This document shows, one piece after another, positions 41,671 through 48,996 of a stretch of 64,000 nucleotides of DNA (the stretch's first letter is position 1; every line of letters begins with the position of its first letter). The notes beneath the pieces are model-generated. The model searched no databases and was not told where the DNA came from. It was given only the letters and a program-made list of their open reading frames with translations. Both the position numbers and the translations under genes were made by a program. The DNA comes from UBA2334 sp964396895 (GTDB lineage: Bacteria > Pseudomonadota > Gammaproteobacteria > Burkholderiales > Burkholderiaceae_C), in the NCBI GenBank assembly GCA_964396895.1, contig CAYNGJ010000008.1:1-64000 (forward strand). The letters run 5' to 3'.

Positions 41671-41982
41671 ATGACCACGCTGCCGACCCACACCAAGACC
41701 ATGCTCATCATCATCACCGAGGCGACGCTGGAGCGCCGCCTGGTGGATGACATCCAGCGCCTGGGCGCACACGGCTACACCGTGCACGACGTGCGCGGCG
41801 GTGGGCAACTGGGGGTGCGCGAGGGGCTGTGGGAGGCAGACCGGTCCATCGAGTTGAAGGTGGTGTGCGACGCGGACGTGGCCCAACGCATTGCCGCCCA
41901 TGTGCACGCGCAATACGCCCGGCACCACGGACTGAGCCTGTTCATGACCGAGGTGGCGGTGCTGCGCCGCGAAAAATACTGA
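41671..41982 (+). CDS. PII-like regulator of SbtA (SbtB-like)
   Basis: A 103-residue PII-fold protein. It has the pattern MLIIITEATLERRLVDDIQR, then GYTVHDVRGGGQLG in the T-loop position and a final strand pair (LSLFMTEVAVL). The T-loop lacks the uridylylated tyrosine of GlnB. The C-terminal redox-loop extension of cyanobacterial SbtB is missing. It probably senses adenine nucleotides and blocks or tunes the permease next to it. An internal ATG ten codons in could also be the start. Confidence 0.82.
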   Translation: MTTLPTHTKTMLIIITEATLERRLVDDIQRLGAHGYTVHDVRGGGQLGVREGLWEADRSIELKVVCDADVAQRIAAHVHAQYARHHGLSLFMTEVAVLRREKY

Positions 41983-42014
41983 GTCACTGTCAGCCCAGCA
42001 CATCCCGAAAAGAC

Positions 42015-42050
42015 GCAAAAAAGCCCTTGGTTTGACGCAAGGGCTTTTGT
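42015..42050. terminator. Bidirectional terminator between sbtB-like and RRM genes
   Basis: An A-run, AAGCCCTTG (42021-42029), an 8-nt loop, CAAGGGCTT (42038-42046) and a T-run. It has the A/T tracts on both sides needed to end both convergent transcripts. Confidence 0.85.
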
Positions 42051-42096
42051 TGCGGTGACTTGGCCGCGGCGCAAGTCACAGAGGGGGGTGCAGGGC

Positions 42097-42501
42097 TCAG
42101 TAGCCGCCGCGACCGCCGCCGCCACCACCTTCACGACGGCCACCGCCACCGTAGGGGCTGCGGAAACCGCCGTCGCTACCACCGCCGCCGCCGAAGCCGC
42201 CTTCACGGCGACCACCGCCGAAGCCGCCGCCGCCGGTGCGGGGAGGACGGGCTTCCATGGGGCGAGCTTCGTTCACCACCAGGCTACGGCCGCCCAGGGA
42301 CTGGCCGTTCATGCCAGCGATGGCTTGCTGGGCTTCTGCGTCGCTGCCCATTTCCACGAAACCGAAGCCTTTGGAGCGGCCGGTGTCACGTTCCATCATG
42401 ACTTTGGCACTGTTGACGTTGCCAAAAGCGCCGAAAGACTGTTGCAGGTCTTCGTCACGGACGGTGTACGGCAGGTTGCCGACGTAAAGTTTGTTGCCCA
42501 T
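42097..42501 (-). CDS. Glycine-rich RNA recognition motif protein
   Basis: A 134-residue protein with one RRM (residues 1-82): RNP2 LYVGNLPY and RNP1 KGFGFVEM with the RNA-stacking aromatics. It is followed by an RGG-like, glycine- and arginine-rich tail (about 85-134). Such proteins are RNA chaperones often induced by cold in cyanobacteria and proteobacteria. The ATG has a TAGGAG ribosome site. The gene faces a divergent gap of almost 400 bp, long enough for a regulated 5' leader. Confidence 0.93.
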   Translation of the reverse strand: MGNKLYVGNLPYTVRDEDLQQSFGAFGNVNSAKVMMERDTGRSKGFGFVEMGSDAEAQQAIAGMNGQSLGGRSLVVNEARPMEARPPRTGGGGFGGGRREGGFGGGGGSDGGFRSPYGGGGRREGGGGGGRGGY

Positions 42502-42896
42502 CGAGGGACTCCTAAAAACACACTGAGAGAAAAAAGCGATGGAGCCCCGATAGCACATAAAACCTGTAGCACGCGAAACCGCCCGATCACCTGTCATGCC
42601 GGGTCCTGACGACCCAGCCAATCCATTATGCGCCCATTGCCACAGAATGCGGGTTTTTTTGAGCACCCTGGCCATCGCCCACGGGTGGCGATGCGCATTA
42701 ACAACAAGTGAGCACGGAATCGGTCACCGTCGGGGGCTGGGATGGCGTGAGGTCATGGTCCTATACTGCTGACCAGCGCCGATTTGTTCCAGATTGCGGG
42801 CGCTCAAAAAATGCCGCTAAAGAGAGAGGCCCTGGCCTCACCCTGCGGCACAGGCATTTCTGGATGGTGTCAGCAAGTCTGCAGAGAGTGATCAAC
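42502..42896. other. Divergent intergenic region before metX
   Basis: About 395 bp without a supported gene. TATACT at 42762-42767 is a possible -10 for metX, without an obvious -35. A frame open upstream of metX is not supported by a start with ribosome site. I do not recognise a SAM riboswitch, though one cannot be excluded by eye. Confidence 0.4.
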
Positions 42897-44096
42897 GTGA
42901 TAGCCACCCCCCAAATCCACCGGTTTACCCAGCCGCTGACGCTGCAAAGCGGTGCCCGGCTGCCGGGATACGACCTGGTGTACGAAACCTACGGTCAACT
43001 GAACGCCCAGCGCAGCAACGCGGTGCTCATTTGCCACGCCCTGAACGCCTCCCACCACGTGGCCGGCGTGTACTTGGATGAGCACGGACAGCCCCAGCCC
43101 CGCAGCGAAGGTTGGTGGGACAACATGATTGGCCCCGGCAAGCCGCTGGACACCAACCGTTTTTTTGTCATCGGGGTGAACAACCTGGGCTCGTGTTTCG
43201 GATCCACCGGACCCACCCACCTTCACCCGGACTCGGGCCAGGCGTGGGGGGCCGACTTCCCTGTGGTGACGGTGGAGGACTGGGTCAATGCCCAGGCCCG
43301 CTTGCTGGATGTGCTGGGCATTCAACAGCTGGCCGCCGTGATGGGTGGCAGCCTGGGCGGCATGCAGACCTTGAGCTGGACACTGCAATACCCCGAGCGT
43401 GTCCGCCACGCGGTGGTGGTGGCCAGTGCGCCCAACCTGACCGCCGAAAACATCGCGTTCAACGAGGTGGCGCGCCGTGCCATCGTGACAGACCCGGATT
43501 TTCACGGGGGCCACTACCTGCGCCACGGGGCCATTCCGCGCCGGGGCCTGCGCATCGCCCGCATGATTGGCCACATCACTTACCTGAGCGACGACGTCAT
43601 GAATGAGAAGTTCGGCCGTCAGCTCAAGCCGCTGGTACAGGCCGTGGGGGACGCCGCCAGCGCGGGCGACGCACCGGCCCTCGCTCGGCTGGCTTACCAA
43701 TACACCACGCAGGATGTGGAATTCCAAATCGAGAGCTACTTGCGCCACCAGGGTGACAAGTTCAGCGAATACTTCGATGCCAACACCTATCTGCTGATCA
43801 CCCGCGCGCTGGATTACTTCGACCCCGCCCGCCAGCACGGAGGGGATCTGGCGCAGGCTTTGGCCCCGGCCAAGGCCGATTTTCTGGTCATCAGCTTCAG
43901 CACCGACTGGCGGTTTTCTCCCGTGCGCAGCCGGGAAATCGTGCGGGCGCTGCTGAAAAACCGACGCCATGTGAGTTACGCCGAGATCGACGCACCCCAC
44001 GGCCACGACGCCTTTTTGCTGGACGATGAGCGATACATGGCCGCTGTGCGCGCCTATTTTGAACACAAGGTTGGCACCGAGGGGGTAGCGGCATGA
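42897..44096 (+). CDS. metX: Homoserine O-acyltransferase (MetX)
   Basis: A 399-residue alpha/beta-hydrolase-fold enzyme acylating homoserine, the first committed step of methionine synthesis. Signatures are YETYGQLNAQRSNAVLICHA, GSCFGSTGP, the nucleophile elbow GGSLGGMQ and the histidine in PHGHDAFL. Whether it uses acetyl- or succinyl-CoA cannot be decided by eye; proteobacterial MetX proteins often prefer succinyl-CoA. The GTG at 42897 (GTG-ATAGCCACC) fits the family N-terminus; an ATG 11 codons upstream is possible. Stop overlaps metW as ATGA. Confidence 0.93.
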   Translation: MIATPQIHRFTQPLTLQSGARLPGYDLVYETYGQLNAQRSNAVLICHALNASHHVAGVYLDEHGQPQPRSEGWWDNMIGPGKPLDTNRFFVIGVNNLGSCFGSTGPTHLHPDSGQAWGADFPVVTVEDWVNAQARLLDVLGIQQLAAVMGGSLGGMQTLSWTLQYPERVRHAVVVASAPNLTAENIAFNEVARRAIVTDPDFHGGHYLRHGAIPRRGLRIARMIGHITYLSDDVMNEKFGRQLKPLVQAVGDAASAGDAPALARLAYQYTTQDVEFQIESYLRHQGDKFSEYFDANTYLLITRALDYFDPARQHGGDLAQALAPAKADFLVISFSTDWRFSPVRSREIVRALLKNRRHVSYAEIDAPHGHDAFLLDDERYMAAVRAYFEHKVGTEGVAA

Positions 44097-44674
44097 GCGA
44101 CAACGCACTCATTCAATCCATTGCCCGCCTGGTGCCAGAGGGGTCCCGGGTATTGGACCTGGGCTGCGGCAACGGAGAGCTGCTGGCCCATTTGCTGGCC
44201 CAGCGGGGCTGCAGCGGGTACGGCGTGGAAATCGACGACGCCAAGGTGCATGCCTGCTTGCAGCGTGGCGTGAACGTGCTGCAGCTCAACCTGGAAGACG
44301 GGCTCAACATGTTCGACGACCAGAGTTTTGACGTGGTGCTGCAAATCGACACCCTGCAGCACCTGCGCAACGCCCAGACCATGCTGCTGGAGACCGCCCG
44401 CGTGGGGCGCATGGGGGTGGTGGCGTTTCCCAACTTTGCGCATTGGCCCAACCGCCTCAGTGTGTTGCAGGGCCGCATGCCGGTGACCAAGCGCCTGCCC
44501 TACCAGTGGTACGACACCCCCAACATCCGCGTGGGCACCTATGCCGATTTCGAGGTGCTGGCCAGGCGCAATGGTCTGGTCGTGCAGGACGGGTTTGGCC
44601 TTCAGGACGGTCAGGAGGTGCGCCGCCTGCCCAACCTGTTGTCCAGCACGGCGGTGTTCAGGTTTTCCCGCTGA
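44093..44674 (+). CDS. metW: Methionine biosynthesis protein MetW
   Basis: A 193-residue methyltransferase-fold protein with the SAM motif VLDLGCGNGELL, IDTLQHLRN, VAFPNFAHW and PYQWYDTPNIR. MetW is found next to metX across proteobacteria and supports homoserine acylation; its exact activity in this organism is inferred. Overlap with metX at 44093-44096 implies coupled translation. Confidence 0.95.
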   Translation: MSDNALIQSIARLVPEGSRVLDLGCGNGELLAHLLAQRGCSGYGVEIDDAKVHACLQRGVNVLQLNLEDGLNMFDDQSFDVVLQIDTLQHLRNAQTMLLETARVGRMGVVAFPNFAHWPNRLSVLQGRMPVTKRLPYQWYDTPNIRVGTYADFEVLARRNGLVVQDGFGLQDGQEVRRLPNLLSSTAVFRFSR

Positions 44675-44699
44675 ATAACCGCCCCCATTTGGCCGATAC
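44673..44699 (+). promoter_or_regulatory. Candidate sigma-28 (FliA) promoter for the chemotaxis cluster
   Basis: GAAT, 15 nt, then GCCGATAC (44692-44699), compared with the flagellar-class consensus TAAA-N15-GCCGATAA. The -10 part matches at seven of eight positions, the -35 part poorly. It is 44 bp upstream of the first chemoreceptor gene. Confidence 0.45.
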
Positions 44700-44742
44700 T
44701 GTGGCAAAGCCCTGCCCGCAGGCGTGAACGCAAGGAACTCAA

Positions 44743-46611
44743 ATGAACATCCAAAATCTGAAAACTGGGCTGCGCATATCGCTTGGCTTTGGTGTGGTGT
44801 GCCTGTTGTTGGTGGCCATGGCCGTCGGTGCCGTGATCGACCTGCGCCAGGACGGCAACGAGATTGCCGATTTGCTGGCCAAGAAGGATGCGGCCCAGCT
44901 GGCCGATGAGTGGGTCTCCAACACCCAGCTCAACATCACCCGCGTGCTGGCGGTGGCCAAGTCACAAGGGCATCCGGCGGTGGATGAGTTCTTCAAGCCG
45001 CAGATGACCCAGACCACCCAGCGCATCAACGAGTTGCAAAAGCTGTTGGAGGCCAGCGTGGTGTCGGCAGAGGGCAAAGCACTGCTGGCCACGGTGGCCC
45101 AGTTGCGTACTGGCTACATCGATGCCCGCAAGGTCTACTTTGACGTGCTCAAGACCGGCGACTTGGACAAAGCCAACGGTTTACTGGGCTCGTCGGTGCT
45201 CCCAGCTTCCGAGGTTTACCTGGGCAAGATGCAGGCGCTGGCCAAGTTGCAAGATGCGTCGGTCGATGCCGAGGCCGCCGCGCTCAAAGACCTGCAGGCC
45301 CGGCGGATCCTTTGGCTGGGGGGGTTGGCCGTGTTGGCCGTGTTGATGGCCTTGTGGGTGGCGGTGCTCATCACCCGGTCCATCACCCGGCCTGTGCACG
45401 AGGCGGTGGCCTTTGCGAAGGGCATTGCGGCGGGCAACCTGGACCAAGCCATGCGCACCGAACGCACAGACGAGTTGGGTCAGTTGTTGCAGGCGTTGGC
45501 CGCCATGCAGGCCTCGCTGGTGACAGTGGTGGCTTCTGTGCAGCAGTCGGCAGGCAGCATCGAGTCCGCCAGCGCCGAAGTGGCTGCGGGCAACCAGGAC
45601 CTGTCCAGCCGAACCGAGAGCGCCGCCAGCAGTCTGGAGGAAACGGCCAGCAGCATGGAGCAGATCACCGCCACCGTGCAGCAAAGCGCCGATGCTGCGC
45701 GCCAAGCCAATCAACTGGCCAGCACCGCTGCCGAGGTGGCCGTGCGTGGGGGCGAGGTGGTGGGCCAGGTGGTGGCCACCATGGAAGACATCACCCAAAG
45801 CAGCCGAAAAATTGCAGACATCATTGGTGTGATCGACGGCATTGCTTTCCAGACCAACATCTTGGCGCTGAACGCGGCGGTGGAAGCTGCCCGGGCCGGT
45901 GAGCAGGGGCGTGGATTTGCTGTGGTGGCGGGCGAGGTGCGCAACCTGGCCCAGCGCAGCGCACAGGCCGCCAAGGAAATCAAGGAGCTGATTGGTGCCA
46001 GCGTGGAAAAAGTGCAAAGCGGCAGCGACTTGGTGCGTTCCGCCGGTGAAACCATGGGAGACATCGTGGCCAGCGTTCAGCGCGTCACCGACATCATCGG
46101 TGAGATCACGGCGGCCTCCGGCGAGCAAAGCAATGGCATTGCGCAGATCAACGTCGCCGTGACCCAGCTTGACCAAATGACCCAGCAGAACGCCGCGCTG
46201 GTGGAGCAGAGTGCTGCAGCCGCACAGAGCATGCAGGACCAGGCCCAGCACCTGACCTCGGTGGTCAGCGTGTTCAAGCTGGGTGCGCAGGCCGCTCGGG
46301 CCGGGGTGGCGCCACGGGCCGCCCCCGTCCCCCGTCAAGCACTGCCCAAGCCCAAGGGCCACCCACAGGTGGTGGCCAGCAAACCGGGGGTCAACGGTCC
46401 TAAAATGGCAGCTAACATTTCAATGAAATCAAGCGCTGCAGAGCGTTTTGATTCAAAAAATTCATCCCCCTCAGCTTCCGCTGGGCCGTTGAAGCGTCCC
46501 GTGCTGGCGGGCAGAGGGCCGAGCGCGGCAGCGCCTGTCCACACGGGTGCCGCCAGCCACAAGGTGAGCAAGCCTTCGGCCAGCGATGAGGGGGATTGGG
46601 AGAGTTTTTGA
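44743..46611 (+). CDS. Methyl-accepting chemotaxis protein with C-terminal tether
   Basis: A 622-residue receptor. TM1 (about 10-32) and TM2 (about 187-210) flank a four-helix-bundle periplasmic sensor; HAMP follows, then the long signalling coiled coil with the hairpin tip AFQTNILALNAAVEAARAGE. After the coiled coil comes a flexible linker of about 110 residues, ending in GDWESF, a CheR/CheB-binding pentapeptide of the NWETF type. Linker residues about 555-574 are encoded by a dispersed-repeat copy. First gene of the cluster mcp-cheW-mcp-mcp. Ligand unknown. Confidence 0.93.
   Translation: MNIQNLKTGLRISLGFGVVCLLLVAMAVGAVIDLRQDGNEIADLLAKKDAAQLADEWVSNTQLNITRVLAVAKSQGHPAVDEFFKPQMTQTTQRINELQKLLEASVVSAEGKALLATVAQLRTGYIDARKVYFDVLKTGDLDKANGLLGSSVLPASEVYLGKMQALAKLQDASVDAEAAALKDLQARRILWLGGLAVLAVLMALWVAVLITRSITRPVHEAVAFAKGIAAGNLDQAMRTERTDELGQLLQALAAMQASLVTVVASVQQSAGSIESASAEVAAGNQDLSSRTESAASSLEETASSMEQITATVQQSADAARQANQLASTAAEVAVRGGEVVGQVVATMEDITQSSRKIADIIGVIDGIAFQTNILALNAAVEAARAGEQGRGFAVVAGEVRNLAQRSAQAAKEIKELIGASVEKVQSGSDLVRSAGETMGDIVASVQRVTDIIGEITAASGEQSNGIAQINVAVTQLDQMTQQNAALVEQSAAAAQSMQDQAQHLTSVVSVFKLGAQAARAGVAPRAAPVPRQALPKPKGHPQVVASKPGVNGPKMAANISMKSSAAERFDSKNSSPSASAGPLKRPVLAGRGPSAAAPVHTGAASHKVSKPSASDEGDWESF
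46408..46462 (-). repeat. Dispersed AT-rich repeat inside chemoreceptor 1 linker
   Basis: Plus strand: CAGCTA, 15 nt, CAAGCGCTGCAGAGCG, then TTTTGATTC. Same spacing as the other copies; read in frame in the linker between the signalling domain and the C-terminal tether. Confidence 0.8.
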
Positions 46612-46676
46612 GTTAAAACACCGTCTTTCGGCCCTGCCACGGGCCCTCGACATCAACACCCTGCAAGGACGTAGGC

Positions 46677-47258
46677 ATGAACACAGCACAGGCAAATGCG
46701 GCTTCGCCAGGCAAAGGCGGGATGGGGGCAGTTTCCGCCACCTCCGTGAAGCAGATGATGGGCGCCAACCCCGCCCAGAACAAAGACAAAGGCAAGCCCA
46801 CTGGACCGACGAAAGAGTTTTTGACCTTTCAGCTGGGGGCCGAGGAGTACGGCATTGACATCTTGCGGGTGCAGGAAATCCGCTCGTACGAAGACCCCAC
46901 GCGCATCGCCAATTCACCCCGTTTCATCAAGGGGGTGGTCAACCTGCGGGGGGTGATTGTTCCGGTGGTGGACCTGCGCATCAAACTCGGCTGCGACAAA
47001 GTGGAATACAACGATTTCACCGTGGTCATCGTGCTCAACGTCAAGGGGCGGGTGGTGGGGGCCGTGGTCGATTCGGTCTCCGACGTGCTGGAGTTGCCCG
47101 TGGCCGACCTCAAGCCCTCCCCTGAGATGAACAGCCATGCCGCTGACAACGCCTATGTGACCGGCATCGCCAGTGTGGGCGAGCGCATGTTGATCATGAT
47201 GGACATCGAAGCATTGATGTCCAGCCCTGACATGGGGCTGATGGAAAGCCCGGGCTGA
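46677..47258 (+). CDS. cheW: Chemotaxis coupling protein CheW
   Basis: A 193-residue adaptor linking receptors to the CheA kinase. The CheW fold occupies residues about 47-185: FLTFQLGAEEYGIDILRVQE, IKGVVNLRGVIVPVVDLR and VGAVVDSVSDVLEL. An N-terminal extension of about 45 residues (low-complexity, GKGGMGAV.., NKDKGKPTGP) is longer than in E. coli. It lies between two receptor genes; no cheA is in the window. Confidence 0.95.
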   Translation: MNTAQANAASPGKGGMGAVSATSVKQMMGANPAQNKDKGKPTGPTKEFLTFQLGAEEYGIDILRVQEIRSYEDPTRIANSPRFIKGVVNLRGVIVPVVDLRIKLGCDKVEYNDFTVVIVLNVKGRVVGAVVDSVSDVLELPVADLKPSPEMNSHAADNAYVTGIASVGERMLIMMDIEALMSSPDMGLMESPG

Positions 47259-47365
47259 GCCTGCGCTGACTTGAAACCGGGCGACGCACTGCGTCGCCTG
47301 CATTTTGCTTCGCGGTGTGGCATGGCGCCACCGTGCTGACCCGCCGTTTGCCGAGGGCCATTGAC

Positions 47366-48934
47366 ATGGGTTATCTGTTGTCCATCATGCGTTTGTTCTC
47401 CATCCGGCTGCGGATGGTGTCCGCCATTGGCGTGGTGTTGGCCTTGCTGGGGGTGGTGGGTGCCTCTGGTCTGTGGGGCATGTCCAAATTGGAATCCCTC
47501 AGCGAGCAGTTCAGCAAGCATTCGTTTGCCGAGAGCATGGCCATGGCCGATCTGCGGGTGGCGTTGGCCGATCTGAAGATTCATGAAAAGGCCATGATCA
47601 TTCAATACGAAAAGCCCACCGAGATTGCCGTACTCGAAGGCAAATGGTACGTCGCTGCCAGTCAAGTGGACAAGCACATCGCAGCCATTCTGACAGGGGA
47701 GGAAGACGAAGACAATGCTGCAGCCCGTGAGCTTCAGGCCAGCGTGAAGGCTTACGTTCAGGCTGCGGAATCCGTCATTGCACAGTTGAAGACGGGCGCT
47801 TTTGACACGGCCACAGTGGCCAATTTGCGCTTGGTCAAAGCCCATGACCACATGGCCCAGGCCGAAGCCATGGCCAATAAGCTCACCCAGATAGTGGCCA
47901 ACGAGGGTGCGGCCGTGCGGGCTGAGCAGCAGACCGCGTCGCGGCAGTCCTTGTGGTTGTTCGGGGTGGCGGTGGCGCTGGCCATGCTGGTGGTGGTGCC
48001 CACCACGCTGGCCAACATGCAAAGCATTTGCCAACCCATCGAAGAGGCCCAACGGTTTGCTCAGGCCATTGCCGGGGGGGACCTGACCGGACGGGTCAAC
48101 ACCAGCGGCAAAGACGAAGTGGCCACCCTGTTGCGGGCCCAGACAGACATGCAAACCGCCATTGCCCGCATCGTGCGCAACATGCACGATGTGGCTGAGT
48201 CCATGCGCGAAGCCAGTGCCGACATCGCCACTGGCAACCACGACCTGTCGACCCGCACCGAGCATGCGGCCAGCAGTCTGGAGGAAACCGCCTCCAGCCT
48301 GCAAGAGCTCACGGGCATGGTGCGGCAGACGGCCGATGCAGCCGCCCGCGCCAGCGGCAGTGCCCAGACCAATGCGCTGGCGGCGCAGCAAGGCGGTGAT
48401 GCCATGGCGCAGGTGGTGGTCACCATGGAGGCCATCGCCGGCAGCAGCCAGAAAATCAACGACATCATTGGGGTGATTGACGGCATTGCCTTTCAAACCA
48501 ACATCCTGGCCTTGAATGCCGCTGTCGAAGCCGCACGGGCCGGTGAAGCGGGCCGGGGTTTCGCCGTCGTGGCCAGCGAAGTGCGCAACCTGGCCCAACG
48601 AAGTGCCGAGGCCGCACGGGAAATCAAGACCCTGATCACCCACAGCGTGGACAAGGTGCAAGCGGGGACCCAACAGGTGCAGCAGGCGGGTCAGACCATG
48701 AGCGGTGTGGTGGCCAATGCGCGCGAGGTGTCTGACCTGATCGGTGAAATCACCCACTCTGCCACCGAGCAGTCACAGGGCATCGAAGTCATCAACGTAT
48801 CGGTCACCGAGCTCGACACCATGACCCAGCAAAATGCGGCGCTGGTGGTGGCGTCCACCTCTGCGGCCAATGGGCTGCGCGAGCAGGCGGAACGGCTGGC
48901 GCAAGCCGTGTCGGTGTTTCGCTTGGTGGCTTGA
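47366..48934 (+). CDS. Methyl-accepting chemotaxis protein without C-terminal tether
   Basis: A 522-residue receptor: TM1 (about 17-39), a mainly helical periplasmic domain with four-helix-bundle character, TM2 (about 194-216), HAMP, and the signalling hairpin (AFQTNILALNAAVEAARAGE). It ends directly after the coiled coil (QAVSVFRLVA) with no linker and no WETF-type pentapeptide, unlike the receptors on both sides, so its adaptation may depend on neighbours. The start at 47366 is preferred for its GAGGG site; an ATG seven codons in is possible. Confidence 0.92.
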   Translation: MGYLLSIMRLFSIRLRMVSAIGVVLALLGVVGASGLWGMSKLESLSEQFSKHSFAESMAMADLRVALADLKIHEKAMIIQYEKPTEIAVLEGKWYVAASQVDKHIAAILTGEEDEDNAAARELQASVKAYVQAAESVIAQLKTGAFDTATVANLRLVKAHDHMAQAEAMANKLTQIVANEGAAVRAEQQTASRQSLWLFGVAVALAMLVVVPTTLANMQSICQPIEEAQRFAQAIAGGDLTGRVNTSGKDEVATLLRAQTDMQTAIARIVRNMHDVAESMREASADIATGNHDLSTRTEHAASSLEETASSLQELTGMVRQTADAAARASGSAQTNALAAQQGGDAMAQVVVTMEAIAGSSQKINDIIGVIDGIAFQTNILALNAAVEAARAGEAGRGFAVVASEVRNLAQRSAEAAREIKTLITHSVDKVQAGTQQVQQAGQTMSGVVANAREVSDLIGEITHSATEQSQGIEVINVSVTELDTMTQQNAALVVASTSAANGLREQAERLAQAVSVFRLVA

Positions 48935-48996
48935 CGCCACAGGCGGCGAGAGCCTGTATCAATCTCTGTTCCATTGTTTTGAAGAGTTCACCACCC

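Noticed and set aside
42708..42896. N-terminal extension of metX back to 42708
   Set aside because: The added residues have no similarity to MetX starts and lack a ribosome site; the GTG at 42897 fits.
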